Shown piece after piece: positions 8,331 to 19,900 of a stretch of DNA of 64,000 nucleotides. How positions within the stretch are numbered: the stretch's first letter is position 1; every line of letters starts with the position of its first letter. The DNA is taken from the NCBI RefSeq assembly GCF_048771995.1, contig NC_133063.1:15604063-15668062 (forward strand), read 5' to 3'. Source of the stretch: Taeniopygia guttata. Taxonomy: Eukaryota; Chordata; Aves; Passeriformes; Estrildidae. Below the pieces are notes generated by a model that was given only the letters and a program-made list of their open reading frames with translations, was not told the DNA's origin and did no database searches. Made by a program: the position numbers and the translations under genes.

Positions 8331-8655
8331 GTCAAAAAAAGTCAGCAAAGAAAAATAAATCAGCAAAGAAAAATAATTTTCCAAGGCTGTTCATTAAAAA
8401 AAAAAGAAAAAAAATTGCACTAGTTAGACACCTGTTAGTTCCTGGGAACAAAGAATGTTTCTGATACATTCAAAAGGAGCTTAATATAAATGGAGTTTGT
8501 CAAGGCTTAGGCCTAATGAGGGTTTCTCAGATTGTAGTGCAGCCAGGGGCAAGGGGAGTCCATCACCACAATCCGCCCTGCAATGGAAGTCAGCTTCTCT
8601 GGGCCTCCACACGGTAGTCATCTCTGGATGCTGTGCTGGGGAGACTGCCAAGACA
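8331..8655. other. A-rich and unassigned DNA before the solo LTR, unit 1
   Basis: Contains a partly duplicated aatcagcaaagaaaaataa near 8341-8376 and an A-run at 8394-8414. No gene or element recognised. Confidence 0.4.
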
Positions 8656-8659
8656 ACCC

Positions 8660-9253
8660 TGTTATGGACAGGCTTACAACGAAAACTTCAAAGTAACAAA
8701 AAAAAGCAGGCCAGTTAATTACAAACAAGTAAGCCTGTTTATTACAGACAGAACAACTGGAAGCCAAAGCCTCCGACTAGTCCGGAGACTGTTTCAACAA
8801 TTTAGTAATTGTACACCTAGGGGCATTTCTAAGGATACCAGCTCCAAGCAAAGACCTGGGTGTCACACACCCCAGGCCTTTTAAAGTCTCTCTCTTCTTC
8901 CCTTACTGGGGCGCTCAGGATCCGTGCTGTGATCGGTTTCTTTTTCTGTTGCTGCTTGGCCCATAAGCTGGTGCAATCATTTTGAGATTCTTGCTTCTTA
9001 TTGGCTGGTCTCTCCTCCAGTCTTAATCCAAGCTGTGGCTGTGCTCTACGATGGTATACTTCTAGAAGCTTCTCTGCCCCCCCTCCACAAAGATTGGCAT
9101 TTCCTCCCTGGTTCCAGTCCCCTTTCAGGTGTATACAACAGTATTGATCTCTAATACAACTAATCACCTTACTTTGTAGCCACAACATCCAAGCCTGCAC
9201 CACACCCTGTTAACTACTTATCCAATTATAACTTGTTACTTGTATCAACAACA
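8660..9253 (-). mobile_element. Solo LTR with target-site duplication, unit 1
   Basis: About 590 bases with TG...CA-type ends (TGTTATGG at left, ATCAACAACA at right on +), flanked by ACCC on both sides (8656-8659 and 9254-9257); a 7-base reading ACAACCC is equally possible. On the minus strand it has a TATA-like CTTTAAAA (about 8886-8879) followed about 140 bases on by AATAAA (8743-8738), the layout of a retroviral LTR. No internal retroviral region adjoins it. It lies just 3' of remnant C. Family: endogenous retrovirus, class not determined. It predates amplification of the array, since every full unit has it at the same place. Confidence 0.7.
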
Positions 9254-9483
9254 ACCCTTTTTATACAGACATTGTTAACAACATTGCCCAAAAGTTTAAA
9301 TTTTTATTTTTTGTTCATAACAACACTGTAGCTGCTGCTGATGGCAGAGTGCTGCTGCGCAGAAGCTTTATATCTTCTCTTTCTGTATCCCACGTTCCCC
9401 TCTCTTTTCCTCGGGGACGTGAGGTGGTTTTCTGCTACTGCCTGTGAAGCCCACAAGCACAGCTGTACGCATGATCACCTCTT

Positions 9484-9857
9484 TCAGCAGCCAATGAGCA
9501 GCACACTTGCGAGCTGACGCCGAACATCCTGGTACTCGCTCATCGCCTGAGAGTGGGCAGCTGGACACCGTGCCAGCTGATGGAAGAGATTGGGTGGCTC
9601 AGCTGCTGCAATGTCCAGGGGCAAGCTAATCTCCTGAGGCAATCTCTTGTTGCCTATGATAAAGTGGTTAAGGCATTTCTCCTCCAGAGAGCAGCGCAGG
9701 TTCACACTGATATCTCGCATGCGCTGCAAGAAATACCTCCTGCGCCATTGTGACACGGGGAGACTGTTCAGGAGGTGCATGACGATGGTCTTCAGGGTGT
9801 AGGTGGAAAAGCCTGTGCCCAGCAGAAGGCGGCAGAAAAGCTGCAGACATCTCAGGT
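9484..9857 (-). pseudogene. Young 3' remnant 'C' of the ITPRIPL1-like gene, unit 1
   Basis: The last ~124 codons of the gene, about 96% identical in protein to B. Differences include Asn-to-Thr in STYTLK, Gly-to-Ser in LLNSLPV, Lys-to-Arg in WRRRYF, Ile-to-Val in QDVRRQ and a final Cys in place of Ser. The frame has no stop and runs upstream into unrelated DNA, giving a 142-residue open frame from 9912. Homology to B breaks sharply at 9857. The 3' flank down to about 9152 matches the B flank 2424-2755, so C and B come from one segmental duplication. The promoter, membrane anchor and most of the Mab-21-like domain are absent, so a functional product is unlikely. Confidence 0.83.
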
Positions 9858-10198
9858 TGACCAACATCTCTTGCAGCCTGCAACTCACCTCAGAGCAGTC
9901 AAAGAGTGTCAATAAGGACTGGAGGGATCACAGCGTTTTCTGGATGCAGCTCCAACCTTGGCAGAAATAAACCAACCTACAACCCCCTGGCATGAGGCTT
10001 TCCCACTACCACTGGTCCCACCAAAGCCAATTCTCCTGTTCCGAGGCTGAAGGTAGAAGTGAAGATGAGGAGAGTAAAGAGAAAAGCAGCTGCATAAGTT
10101 CGAGCACTAGAGTGAAGTTCCTTTTAATGACTTTATGAAATGACATTACCAAATACTCCTTGGGTTAAAAGTGGCTTCCCATCGCAGTAGTATGGACT
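9858..10198. other. Unassigned DNA upstream of remnant C, unit 1
   Basis: About 340 bases unrelated to the upstream part of gene B. The minus-strand open frame of C runs into its first 55 bases by chance. No splice acceptor or promoter linked to C was recognised. Confidence 0.4.
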
Positions 10199-10670
10199 TG
10201 TTTAGGTTGAAAAAGATCTCTAAGATTGTAGAGAGTCCACCCACAAACCTGACATTGACAAGTCGACTTTGAAACCATGTCCCCAGGTGCCACATCCACA
10301 CATTCCATAAGAGTCTCCAGACATGACAATATCATTAATTCCACGGGCAGCCATGACAACTCTTAACAACCTTTTCAGAGGAGAAATTTGTCCTTAATAC
10401 CCAATCTAAGCCCCCCCCGACAGAAGTTGAGGCCATTTCCTCTTGTCCTCTCCCTTGTTTCCTGGGAGCAGAGCCTGACCCCCACCTGGGGTGTGGCTCC
10501 ACACTTCTGTCAGGGAGTTGTAGAGAACAAGAAAGCCCCCCTGAGCCTCCTCTTCTCCATTCTCAGCCCCTCCAGCTCCCTCAGCTGCTCCTCATCAGAC
10601 TTAATCACCAGACCCTTTCCTGTGCTCAGGCCTTTGCCGCCACTGCTTTGGGACCTGTTGCAGCATTCCA
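10199..10670 (-). mobile_element. CR1 LINE 3' region on -, unit 1
   Basis: On + it reads as the reverse complement of the CR1 end: tttaggttgaaaaagatctc, then ccaatctaagcc, ttgaggccatttcctcttgt, ctgacccccacctgg, tcctcatcagacttaatcac. This is the same part of CR1 as in 4979-6530 but a separate insertion without the two interruptions. Confidence 0.8.
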
Positions 10671-11435
10671 CACTCCACACAGGCATGTTTTTATCTAACC
10701 CTTTCTTGCTCTGAGTGAAAGATTAACCCCTTTTCTTTGCAGTGACCTAACTTGCAGTCTGATTGCTGGCTCTGCTTGTTTACTTCCCTTTTGCATCACC
10801 CTCACAAAAGAAGAAGTCACCATACTAAAGAAACTGCTGCTAGAGGGGAGTAGAGAAAGTCAGCAAGTACTTTGTGAGCAATTCCCATCCTTTATTCATC
10901 AGTGCGTATGATTTGGGCTAGCCAAACAGTTGGAAATGGTTGTTTCCCTCTTCCCCTGCTCAGGGTGCTTTAACAAGGGAAGACTGATGTTCTGGAGAGG
11001 GGAAGTGCGTCCGCAGCCATTCACTTGTTATGATTCTCCAGGGCCAGAGTGGAATACATAAACCTCTGGCTCCAGCTAGAGGCCACTCATGGCTGGGTTT
11101 CTAAGCAGAACAGATCTCTCTTTATGAAGTATCACTCTGCTCCGTTAAGGTGTGTGGTACAATAGGCCCAGTATCTCATAGGGAACAAGAAGACAAGAGA
11201 ATAGAGAAATTGCTGCTTCCCGGGAAGTGGCTGAACATTGCTCGTCTATGAGAAGTAGAGAATAAATGTTTTTTCTCCTTTACTTCTGCATGCACAAACT
11301 CAATTTTTTCACTTCAATTAACAGCCTTATCTCAACTGACTACTTGTTTTCCATTTTATGTTCTCTCCCCTGTCACACTAGGAAAGGGAGTGTGATGGAG
11401 TGGCTTAGTGACCACCTGGCATTCAGCCAAGGTGA
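10671..11435. other. Unassigned DNA, unit 1
   Basis: About 765 bases between two CR1 pieces on opposite strands. A + strand AATAAA lies at about 11262, followed by a T/C-rich stretch. It may be another old retroelement, but I could not assign it. No gene seen. Confidence 0.35.
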
Positions 11436-12046
11436 ACCCACTACACCCATTCTAAAAAAGGGTAGAAAGGAATACTCTGGAAATGACCAACCCATCAGCC
11501 TCATGTCAGTGCCTCGGAAGATCACGGAACACATCCTCCTTGAAGCTATGCTAAGGCACATGGAGAACAGGGAGGTGATTTGGGACAGCCGAGGGTGAGT
11601 CTTGCCCGACCTACCCAGTGGCCTTCAATGATGGATCGAGTACATGAAGGGACAAGGGGAAGGCTACAGGTGTCATTTATCTGGACTACCGTAAAGCCTT
11701 TGACATGATCCCCAAAACATTCTCCCTAAATTTGAGAGAGATGGATTTGGTGCCTGGACTGTTGGATGGATAAGAAATTGCATGCATGGTGCTTCCAGAG
11801 ATCAACAGCTAAGAGTCAGGATGGACCTCAAAGTTCTGTTCTCTGAGCAATGTCTATTAATATCTTCATTAATCCTGTACACAGAGGTATCCTCAGCAGG
11901 TTTGCTGATGTCACCAAGCAGCAGCTGACACACCTGAAGAATGGAATGACTACTAAAGAGATGTGATGTGCTTGAGGAGTGGAACCATAGCAGTCTCATG
12001 TGGTTTAAAAAGATCAAGTATGAGGTGCTGCACCTGAGTCAGGGTA
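11436..12046 (+). mobile_element. CR1 LINE reverse-transcriptase fragment, unit 1
   Basis: Frames on + read TPILKKGRKE, NDQPISLMSVPRKITEHILL and EAMLRHMENREVIWDS, then a block with DYRKAFDMIP, and near the end MWFKKIKYEVLHLSQG. These match the CR1 ORF2 series TPVFKKG..., YRPVSLTS..., LDFSKAFDTV and MRFNKAKCKVLHLG in order. The frame is broken by stops and shifts, so it is a dead copy. CR1 homology ends at the GC-rich block and resumes with the ORF2 C-terminus in the next unit. Confidence 0.85.
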
Positions 12047-12630
12047 GGTCTCAGGATGCATCCAGGCACAGTCTGGCCCCAGGATGCAAAGAGGATGGGA
12101 GTTTCTGCCTGCCTGTCTGTGCCCTGTCAGCCTGTTGTGTAGGCCCCAAGGCAGCCAGGCTGTTACTACACCACTGTGTCCCTCGCTCTCTGTGCCCGGC
12201 ACCTCCGGCCCTGCTGCCCTGCTCCCGGAGCCCTGTCCCCGGGCAGAGCCGTTCCCTGCCCGGGCACTGCCCCTTGGGGTGCTCCCTGCTGCGGCCTGGG
12301 CTGGCCCCAGAGCAGGGTCCCCCTGCGGGTGGCCCCGGGCGGGCCGCGTGTCCCCGGCCGGCTGTGCCCGGGCAGCTGCCTCAGCCGTGAGGGCTGCAGA
12401 GCTGCGGGAGCCCACGGCTCTCTGCCGGCCGCGCTGCAGAGCTCCCAGCTCCAGCTGGCAGGGCCTCAGCGCCCGCCCTGTGCCCTCCCGCAGGGACAGG
12501 CAGGCCAGGCCCTGCTTGCTGCCCTCATGGCGGCATTCCTGGCCCCTGTGCTCTCCAAGGGCTTCTCCAGGGGCACCCTCCTGCGGCCTTTGGGTCCCTG
12601 CACGGGAGCCGTGAGAGACCGGCACAGGGG

Positions 12631-12923
12631 CTGTTGGCAAGGGCCTGGAGGGACAGCGCCAGGGCCAGTGGCTTCCCACTGACAGAGGGCAGCCTTAGGC
12701 TGGAGCTGTGCAAGGACTTCTGCTCTCTGAGGCTGCTGAGCCTCTGGCCCACGCTGCCCACAGGAGCTGTGGCTGCCCCATCCCTGGCTGTGTTCCAGGC
12801 CAGCTTGGATGGGCCTTGGAGCAACCTGGCCTAGCGGAAGGTGTCCCTGCCCTTGGCAGCAGGGCTGGGACAAGACAATTTCTAAGCACCCTTCCAAGCC
12901 AAGGCATTCTGGGATTCTGTGAT
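12631..12923 (+). mobile_element. CR1 LINE 3' end, unit 2
   Basis: Same CR1 ORF2 C-terminus and tail as 451-743. Here its left partner 11436-12046 lies in the window, on the other side of the GC-rich block. Confidence 0.8.
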
Positions 12924-14168
12924 CAGAGGGGCTGGGGGTGGCTTGGCTTAATTTCGGCTAGAGATAATTCACCACTCTGAGTTTGGTTGAGTTCAAGGAG
13001 TCATGCTCATGAGCCCAGATTCACAGCCCGTGACATTTACCACTACTATAGGCCTGGCTGACATCAATAAAGTCTTGCACACTCCAGATTCTGCACAAAT
13101 TGCCTTTTATTGACACCAGAGCAAAGGGTTTTCCAGTTTGCTACTTATAAATGCATTAACTCTAGAGCGGGAATATGGGTTGCAACAGATAGCAAGACTG
13201 GATATGGCTTTACATCTGTATAAAATTTATATCACGCATGTAATCTATTATAGGCATATGATATAGAATATATATTACAGAGTTATATTCATATTTAATG
13301 TATACAGCAAGTATATATCATATGTATGCTATATATGTAATAAATATATCTATTTTATGAAAAACCTTCCAGACATAAAGGGACTATGAGCAACAATATG
13401 TGTCACAACAGACACTGACAATAAATATGTCTTCTACTGTTACTATTTAAACGAAATTACATATGCAACTCTTTAAAATCACTTTTTATCCTGATGTAAC
13501 TCCATATTTCATATTTTGATATTATTTATGTTACTATATTGTTTTGATTTATCGTATTTTACTAGTAGATATGATAATTCATAAACTTTATAGTATATAA
13601 CAGGCATACACAATAGATCTATCTATGAAACAAAAGCCTTGATTCTGCTATAGATAAAATTTCATGTCAGCTCCAACACACGTGGTCTAATGTTGACATA
13701 AAGGTGTCTCTTCCAGGGACATGGAGAGGCTCCATCCATTGACTCATCCCGGGTCACCAGTGCCAGTTTTCCCTCATATTCTTTTTTGCCCCATTTCTAG
13801 TTTTCTTTTTCTGTCCCAGATTCCCACTTTTTTCATGCTTGAAATTTTAGCTCTCCTCAAAGGCTGGGAAGAACTGCATATTGCAGGTGGGGTTTGGAGA
13901 CTTTAGCTCAGCATGTAGAGCAGGGCTCAATGACAGCTGGGTGCCTTTTTTGGAAAGTGAAATGATACAAAGAAGTAGAATAAACCCTCCCGTGGCAGTC
14001 CACTTTCTGAGGTGCCAGCAGAGGCTGTTGGACCTTCTCCAGAGCCTTTGCACGCATCCTCTTCTCCTTAGCACCAAATTTGTGCTAGGAGGTGGTTGTC
14101 TGCTGCCAGCTGCGAGCAGCACAAGCACTGCTCTGTGCACTTGGCCATGGCTCCTGCCCTTCCTTCAG

Positions 14169-14604
14169 TCATCCTCTCCGAGAGCGATCCTTTTGAACGT
14201 CTTGTGCAGCACCCGGTAATCCCGCATTGCCTGGGTGTGGGCAGCCGGCTGCTGCGCCAGGTGATGGAAGAGACTGTATGTCCTACCCATTCTTACATCT
14301 GGGGGTAAATTGATGTCCTGAGGAAACCTCCGGTTACCCACAATGAAGTGCTGGAGGCATTTTTGTCACAAACATATATGCAGGCTGTCCCTGATATCCG
14401 TCAGTCGCTCCCGGAGATGTCCCCTGCTCCACGATGACACGGGCATGGCAATGAGCAGGTGCATGACAATGGTCTTCATGGTGTAGGTGGAGAAGCTGAA
14501 GCCCAGAACAAGATGGGAGAAGAACTGAAGGCATTTGAGGTGCGAGCTGTCAGGGGGGGCCTGCCTGGCAATGTACTTGAAGAACTCAGCCTCTGCCACA
14601 GCGT
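14169..14604 (-). pseudogene. ITPRIPL1-like remnant 'A', unit 2
   Basis: Same extent as the unit-1 copy, with the same in-frame TGA (14366-14368). No readable amino-acid difference from unit 1. Confidence 0.83.
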
Positions 14605-14939
14605 AATACAACTAATCACCTTACTTTGTAGCCGCAACATCCAAGCCTGCACCACAGCCTGTTAACTACATATCCAATTATAACTTGTTACTTGTATCAA
14701 CAACAACCCTTTTTATACAGACATTGTTAACAACATTGCCCAAAAGTTTAAATTTGCTTTTTTTGTTCATAACAACACTGTTGCTGCTGCTGATGGCAGA
14801 GTGCTGCTGCGCAGAAGCTTTATATCGTCTCTTTCTGTATCCCACGTTCCTTCCCCTCTCTTTTCCTCGGGGACGTGAGGTAGTTTTCTGCTACTGCCTG
14901 TGAAGCCCACAAGCACAGCTGTACGCATGATCACCTCTT

Positions 14940-16499
14940 TCATGAGCCAATGAGCAGCACACTTGCGAGCTGACGCCGAATATCCTGGTACTCGCTCATT
15001 GCCTGAGAGTGGGCAGCTGGACACCGTGCCAGCTGATGGAAGAGATTGGGTGGCTCAGCTGCTGCAATGTCCAGGGGCAAGCTAATCTCCTGAGGCAATC
15101 TCTTGTTGCCTATGATAAAGTGGTTAAGGCATTTCTCCTCCAGAGAGCAGCGCAGGTTCACACTGATATCTCGCATGCGCTGCAAGAAATACTTCCTGCG
15201 CCATTGTGACACGGGGAGACCGTTCAGGAGATGCATGACGATGGTCTTCAGGGTGTAGTTGGAAAAGCCTGTGCCCAGCAGAAGGCGGCAGAAAAGCTGC
15301 AGACATCTCAGGTGCAAACTGTCGGGGGGGGCCTTCCTGGCAATGTGCATGAAGAACTTCACCTCTGCCACAGCATAAGTCTCAGGCCATAGAGTGCTTG
15401 GGGTGCGTGTTTCCCTAGGCTGGCTGCTCACGAATATGTCAGAGCCACCTCTCCGCACCCCGAACAGGATCTCAATCCTGAAGCTTTCTCCGCCACTGAT
15501 CGCCTTGAATTGGCAGGAGTGTGTGGAGGGCAGCGGGATTAAATTCCGGTTTTGTAACTGAGGCAAAGGTGGCATGATTGCTTTCACCAGTTGCTGGAAC
15601 CAGCGGGCAGTTTTCTGCACGTCCAGGTAGGAGTCGGTGCACAGGGTGTCTAGGAGGCTGGGATCCTGATTGCTCCTCAGCTCCTCCTCGGGGTTGTGCA
15701 GGAAGCACAGCATGTTCTCACCCTGCTGCTGCCTCGTGCAGGTGCACTCCAGCTGCACGCGGACACGGAAGTTCCTCACGTGCCTCTGCCCCTCACCGTC
15801 CAGCTCCAGGTGGAAGCTGTGGCCTCGGGGAGGAGTCATGGGTATGAGCACACGGTACACGACATCCTGCTCCCAGGGACTCCACCCTTCAAAGGCACTG
15901 CCCACCCCGATGGGTCGGTGCAGGACTGGGTAGAAACTGTCAAACAAGACATGCCCAAAGTAAATTGTATAATCGTCCATCAGGTCAGTTATCCACTCAC
16001 AGACTCTCTGCAGGTCCTCTACAGGCCCCTCTATGCGCTCCATTATATCTTGTCCAACACGATCGTCAACATTGTCTTCTTCTTCTTGGACTACATTTGC
16101 AACATCATTGTCATTGTTGTTTTCTGCAAGTGCAGCCCCATTGGCAACATCATTTCCATCATTGTCATCTTCATTTCCAGCAACATTGCCAACTTCCTCT
16201 TCATTTGCACCATGGTTTTCTTCTTCATTCTCCTCTCTCCTCAGGCTGCTTTTCCACCCAATAATCCACAGCACCAAGACCAGGGCCAGGAGCACAGCAA
16301 CAGCTAAGAGCTGCAAGTGTGGCATCTTCTTCTGGGAGAGCTGCTCCACCTGCTGCTCCAGCCGAAGCCTCTCCCATTCCAAGTACTTTGCACGCGCTTC
16401 CATGTGCCAATGTGCTTCCTCATCCAAACCATCACCCACGGGAGGCGGGTACTGGATGAGACCTTGCAAGAGCACGAACAGGAACACGACTGGATCCAT
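14940..16499 (-). CDS. ITPRIPL1: ITPRIPL1-like Mab-21-domain membrane protein, copy B2
   Basis: Open 519-codon copy with the same start context, intron and promoter as B1. It differs from B1 at Ala9Val, Thr29Ala, Arg32His and Asn61His, all in the N-terminal hydrophobic segment and coiled coil before the membrane span. The Mab-21-like domain is identical in protein sequence to B1. Four extra bases lie about 25 bases beyond the stop codon, matching the C remnants rather than the other B copies. The intact frame suggests a functional gene; expression cannot be judged. Confidence 0.9.
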   Translation of the reverse strand: MDPVVFLFVLLQGLIQYPPPVGDGLDEEAHWHMEARAKYLEWERLRLEQQVEQLSQKKMPHLQLLAVAVLLALVLVLWIIGWKSSLRREENEEENHGANEEEVGNVAGNEDDNDGNDVANGAALAENNNDNDVANVVQEEEDNVDDRVGQDIMERIEGPVEDLQRVCEWITDLMDDYTIYFGHVLFDSFYPVLHRPIGVGSAFEGWSPWEQDVVYRVLIPMTPPRGHSFHLELDGEGQRHVRNFRVRVQLECTCTRQQQGENMLCFLHNPEEELRSNQDPSLLDTLCTDSYLDVQKTARWFQQLVKAIMPPLPQLQNRNLIPLPSTHSCQFKAISGGESFRIEILFGVRRGGSDIFVSSQPRETRTPSTLWPETYAVAEVKFFMHIARKAPPDSLHLRCLQLFCRLLLGTGFSNYTLKTIVMHLLNGLPVSQWRRKYFLQRMRDISVNLRCSLEEKCLNHFIIGNKRLPQEISLPLDIAAAEPPNLFHQLARCPAAHSQAMSEYQDIRRQLASVLLIGS

Positions 16500-16502
16500 G
16501 GT

Positions 16503-16809
16503 CTGCAGGAGGAGGGAGAGAAGGCCTTGAGTGGGGAAGGGAGGGCGGGAACTACTGCTTGCTGCAGGGAGGACAGGATGCTCAGGGTTCTGGGCGCAGG
16601 AAGGACAGGGCCCCAGACAGCTGGCAGGCAGCAAGGGCTATCCCAGTGCCCCTGGAGCTGCAGCAGCAGCAGCAGCAGCCCTGTGGCCTGCCCAAGGCTC
16701 TCCCATGAGGGGCTGTCCCTGCCTGCAGGGGGAGAAGCCAGCCCCGGTTGCAGCGTTTCTGCCCCAGCCCTTGTCCCCAGCCCAGCCTCCCCGCCGTGTG
16801 TGTACTCAC
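16503..16809 (-). other. Intron in the 5' UTR of ITPRIPL1-like B2
   Basis: Same GTGAGT donor and pyrimidine-rich CAG acceptor as in B1, 307 bases apart, with the start codon three bases after the acceptor. Confidence 0.75.
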
Positions 16810-16824
16810 CGCTTGCCCAAGCAA

Positions 16825-16924
16825 TAGAGGGCCAGCGTTAACCTGCTGGGGCCTTTTATTGCTTCCCCCTCTGTGACACGTCCCCTGTGATGTCACAGGT
16901 GCCAGAGCGCATCACAGACCAGCC
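16825..16924 (-). promoter_or_regulatory. Probable core promoter of ITPRIPL1-like B2
   Basis: TATA-like element at 16852-16860 and CRE-like palindrome at 16884-16899, unchanged from B1. Confidence 0.55.
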
Positions 16925-19900
16925 AACCCCACCCTTTGTCCCCTCAGCCAACTCCTCCCTCAGGAACTCAGAAAGGCCCTGGTGCACTGCTTAAGGCTGC
17001 TTTTGAGGGAAGCTTCTTCAAATAACTCCCATTGTTCTCTCTTTTGGATTTATTTTCATCTGCCTTCCACTCACAATCTCATAGATATCCCTGTTGGAAG
17101 GCGCCCTTGAGGATCATTGAGTCTAAGCTTTGACTCCTCACGGGTTGAGCTACACTCAAATCTCAGAATCAGAGTGGTTGAAAAAGTCCCTGAAGATCCC
17201 ACAGTGGGACCGCGAACCTAACACTGCCTACTCCTTTAAGAAATTGAGTCCTCAAATATTCCATGCCTTTTCAATCCCTTCAAGAGTGGGGACTCAGCTA
17301 TTTCCCTAGGCAGCCACTTTCCACACTTGATAGTACTTTTGATGAAAGCAGTTTTTCTAAAATCCAATCTAAACATCTATATCTGATGCAACGTGAGGTC
17401 ATTTTCCTTGTTCTTATTGCTTGTTTCCTTGTGTCACTGGACAAGTGGGATGTTCAGACATGCCCATTGTTAGCCAAAGATTTTGTCAACAGTTCATGTT
17501 TAAGAAATCACTCTGGCCCGCAAGTTCTAAAGATCAAATCTATTTATAAAATGAATTATTTATTAAATAAACAAGAGATAATAGATGAAAGATCTCGGAG
17601 TTACTTACTACTCAGTATAAAACTAAAAGGTACTAGACGTAGATTAAACCATAACAAACAATGTACAACATGAAGGTATCTATAGGAAAGCTTGTCAAAG
17701 AAACAGGAGTCAAATCTTACACACCACAGTGATGATGATGATAATTATTTGGATGTCTTTCACTTAACCTCCTCAGCAGTAATTGCAAAACAAGTGTCCT
17801 TGTCCACAAGAGAAACACCACACATTTCCAGAGAAATGTATAGAAAATTTCTGCTTTGTGAAAGTTTGGTATGGCTTTTGAGAGTTATAAAGTGAGGTGC
17901 CTGTCAGTGAGAAATCCAGCTTGTCTTTCCAGCTCTCACTTTAACAGTAAGATGTTTCTTGGCAGCTGGGAGATGCCAGCCCACTGTTAGCCCCACAGTG
18001 GCAAAAGAATTCACTGCAAGACTGTTATTCCTGTTTGAATTACCTGTCCAGGTAACAAACCACAGATCAGCTCTTGAGCAGAATGAGATGCCCTGCCACA
18101 CCTGGGAGAAGAAATCAATCCCCACCCGGCTACAACCTCCCTTCAGGGAGCTGTAGGGAACTGTAAGGTCCCTCTGAGGCGCTTTTTCTCTCTGCTAAAC
18201 ACCCCCACTATGGCAGCGGGCAGTGTTCTGAGTGCCATGACCTTTCTGAAGAAGCCTCACAAAACACCTCGCCGTCTGTGCTCACACCGGGTGATTTCAG
18301 CTCTTTTATGATCCGGGCGACGCAGAAGAAGAGACGGGGTCTTTGTGGGGACTTCCAAGGTGAGCCTTTATTGAGCTTCTTCCTTGAGATGGTCCAGGGA
18401 CAAAGAGCCACTCAGGCTGGGAAAGCAGGGATTTACACAGGGATCTTGAGGGGCGGGACAGAACACTAGGGCCAACGGGATGAGGGCACAGGGGTGGAGT
18501 GAGAGGGAAGGGCCAACGGGATACATTAAATCTGCATGTCACAACAAGGCATGCTGGGAGAAGCCTTTATCCTCAACCTAAGTGGGTATGGCTTGAGAGG
18601 TTTTCCCTCCAGGGGAGTGCTGTGGATTCTTTCCCTCTTGGCCCACCAGCCTCCACACCCCACTTCCCTCAGCCCTCTTTCATCAGACTTGTGCTCTTAT
18701 AGAAGTGTTTCTAATAAAAAGGACTAGCATTTGTGGACATCAATGCCCTTCAAACTACATGCTCAGGGACCCTTCTTAATTAGTTCCTGAGCTTGCTCTC
18801 CTACAACCCTTGGGAGTAGCTCTGCGGACAGTTTTTTCCATAACACCTAAGATTTTTTTTACTCAAGCACTTCTTGATTACTGTGCCCAAGACAGCATCA
18901 ATCACCACTTCACCCACAAGAACATCTCTACAGACAAACTCCAGGTCTAGGAGGCTAGTTGGCTCCCACAGTACCCATGTCAAAAAGCTACTTTCAGTGT
19001 GTACTTCCAGAATTTTCTGGGCTTGTTCAGCTCTTCCCTGTGATGTCTCCATTTGCAGCTAAGAAGTTGAGGTGCACCATGAGTATGACTTTGTGTGACT
19101 GATCAAGAGATTTCCTTTCATTCCTTAGAGCATTATCCACCAGTGTCATCATCCTGGCTCAGTGATCCCTTAGAGACTGAGTGAAGCTCACAGAGGGAAT
19201 AGATTGTCTCACAAAAGGGATGGCAGACAGTGTCCAAGTGTGCTTTTACTCTAGAGGAAAGGTGTGGCAGCAATTCCCCCTGCTGATTGAGCAGTGCCTT
19301 CTCCATGTCCTGCATGCTCGGGTCTGTGTCAGATTTTGCCCAGGCAGTGTCTAAGGATGGGTAGCTCCTCCATACAGACCCCAGTGAACACAAGGAGGAA
19401 TCTTAGCGATGCCTCTTGCACGGTCCCTGACCAGCTGCAGCTGCCAGCAAGAATTTCTGGGTCCATCTAAAATGGTCACCCTGGCTGTGACAGTGTTAGA
19501 GGAAAGGGGGATGAAAGCCATCTTCGTAGCCGCTGAAGTGTGACGACCCATGCTTAAGGGGAAGGAAGCGCTGAAGATTTGCGATCCAAATGAGTAACAA
19601 AAGTCAGGGGGTCCACAATCAGAAAACTTTATTACCTAACTACACACTGGGCTTGGAAATCAATATGTTAGTCCCCTGACATGAGCACAAGGCAGTGGGT
19701 TGTGGATAAAGGGGTAGGGTTAAAGGGAAGAGAAGAAAAAGAGGGAGAGATGAATTAAAGAAAGAGAGAAAGAAAAAGACAAAGAAGAAAAGAGAGACAA
19801 AAAAAGAACACCCGTCCTGGTTCCAGTGTTGATCCAGTTAATGGAATGTCAATCCTGGCTGCAGTGCCAATCCTGGCAATAATCCTGAGTTCAGCATCAA

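Larger units (their letters stand above)
1..12180. repeat. Tandem array unit 1 (12,180 bp)
   Basis: First complete copy of the array unit. The sequence at base 1 (cctcgctctctgtgcccggc) returns at 12181, 24342, 36521, 48696 and 60871, and everything between returns in the same order and orientation. The unit holds one intact ITPRIPL1-like gene, two 3' remnants of such genes, five CR1 LINE pieces and several LTR-like elements. The phase is arbitrary, because the CR1 copy 11436-12046 and the CR1 3' end 12631-12923 straddle the point chosen as unit end. Confidence 0.97.

Noticed and set aside
7366-9253. A complete endogenous retrovirus with gag, pol or env between the LTR-like regions
   Set aside because: No retroviral protein similarity was recognised between or beside them, and the LTR at 8660-9253 has its own target-site duplication, so it is a solo element.
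9858-9912. Start of the 142-residue open frame of remnant C, as evidence for a shortened functional gene
   Set aside because: The first 18 residues come from unrelated DNA, there is no recognisable promoter or acceptor, and the membrane anchor and most of the domain are missing. Kept as a pseudogene.
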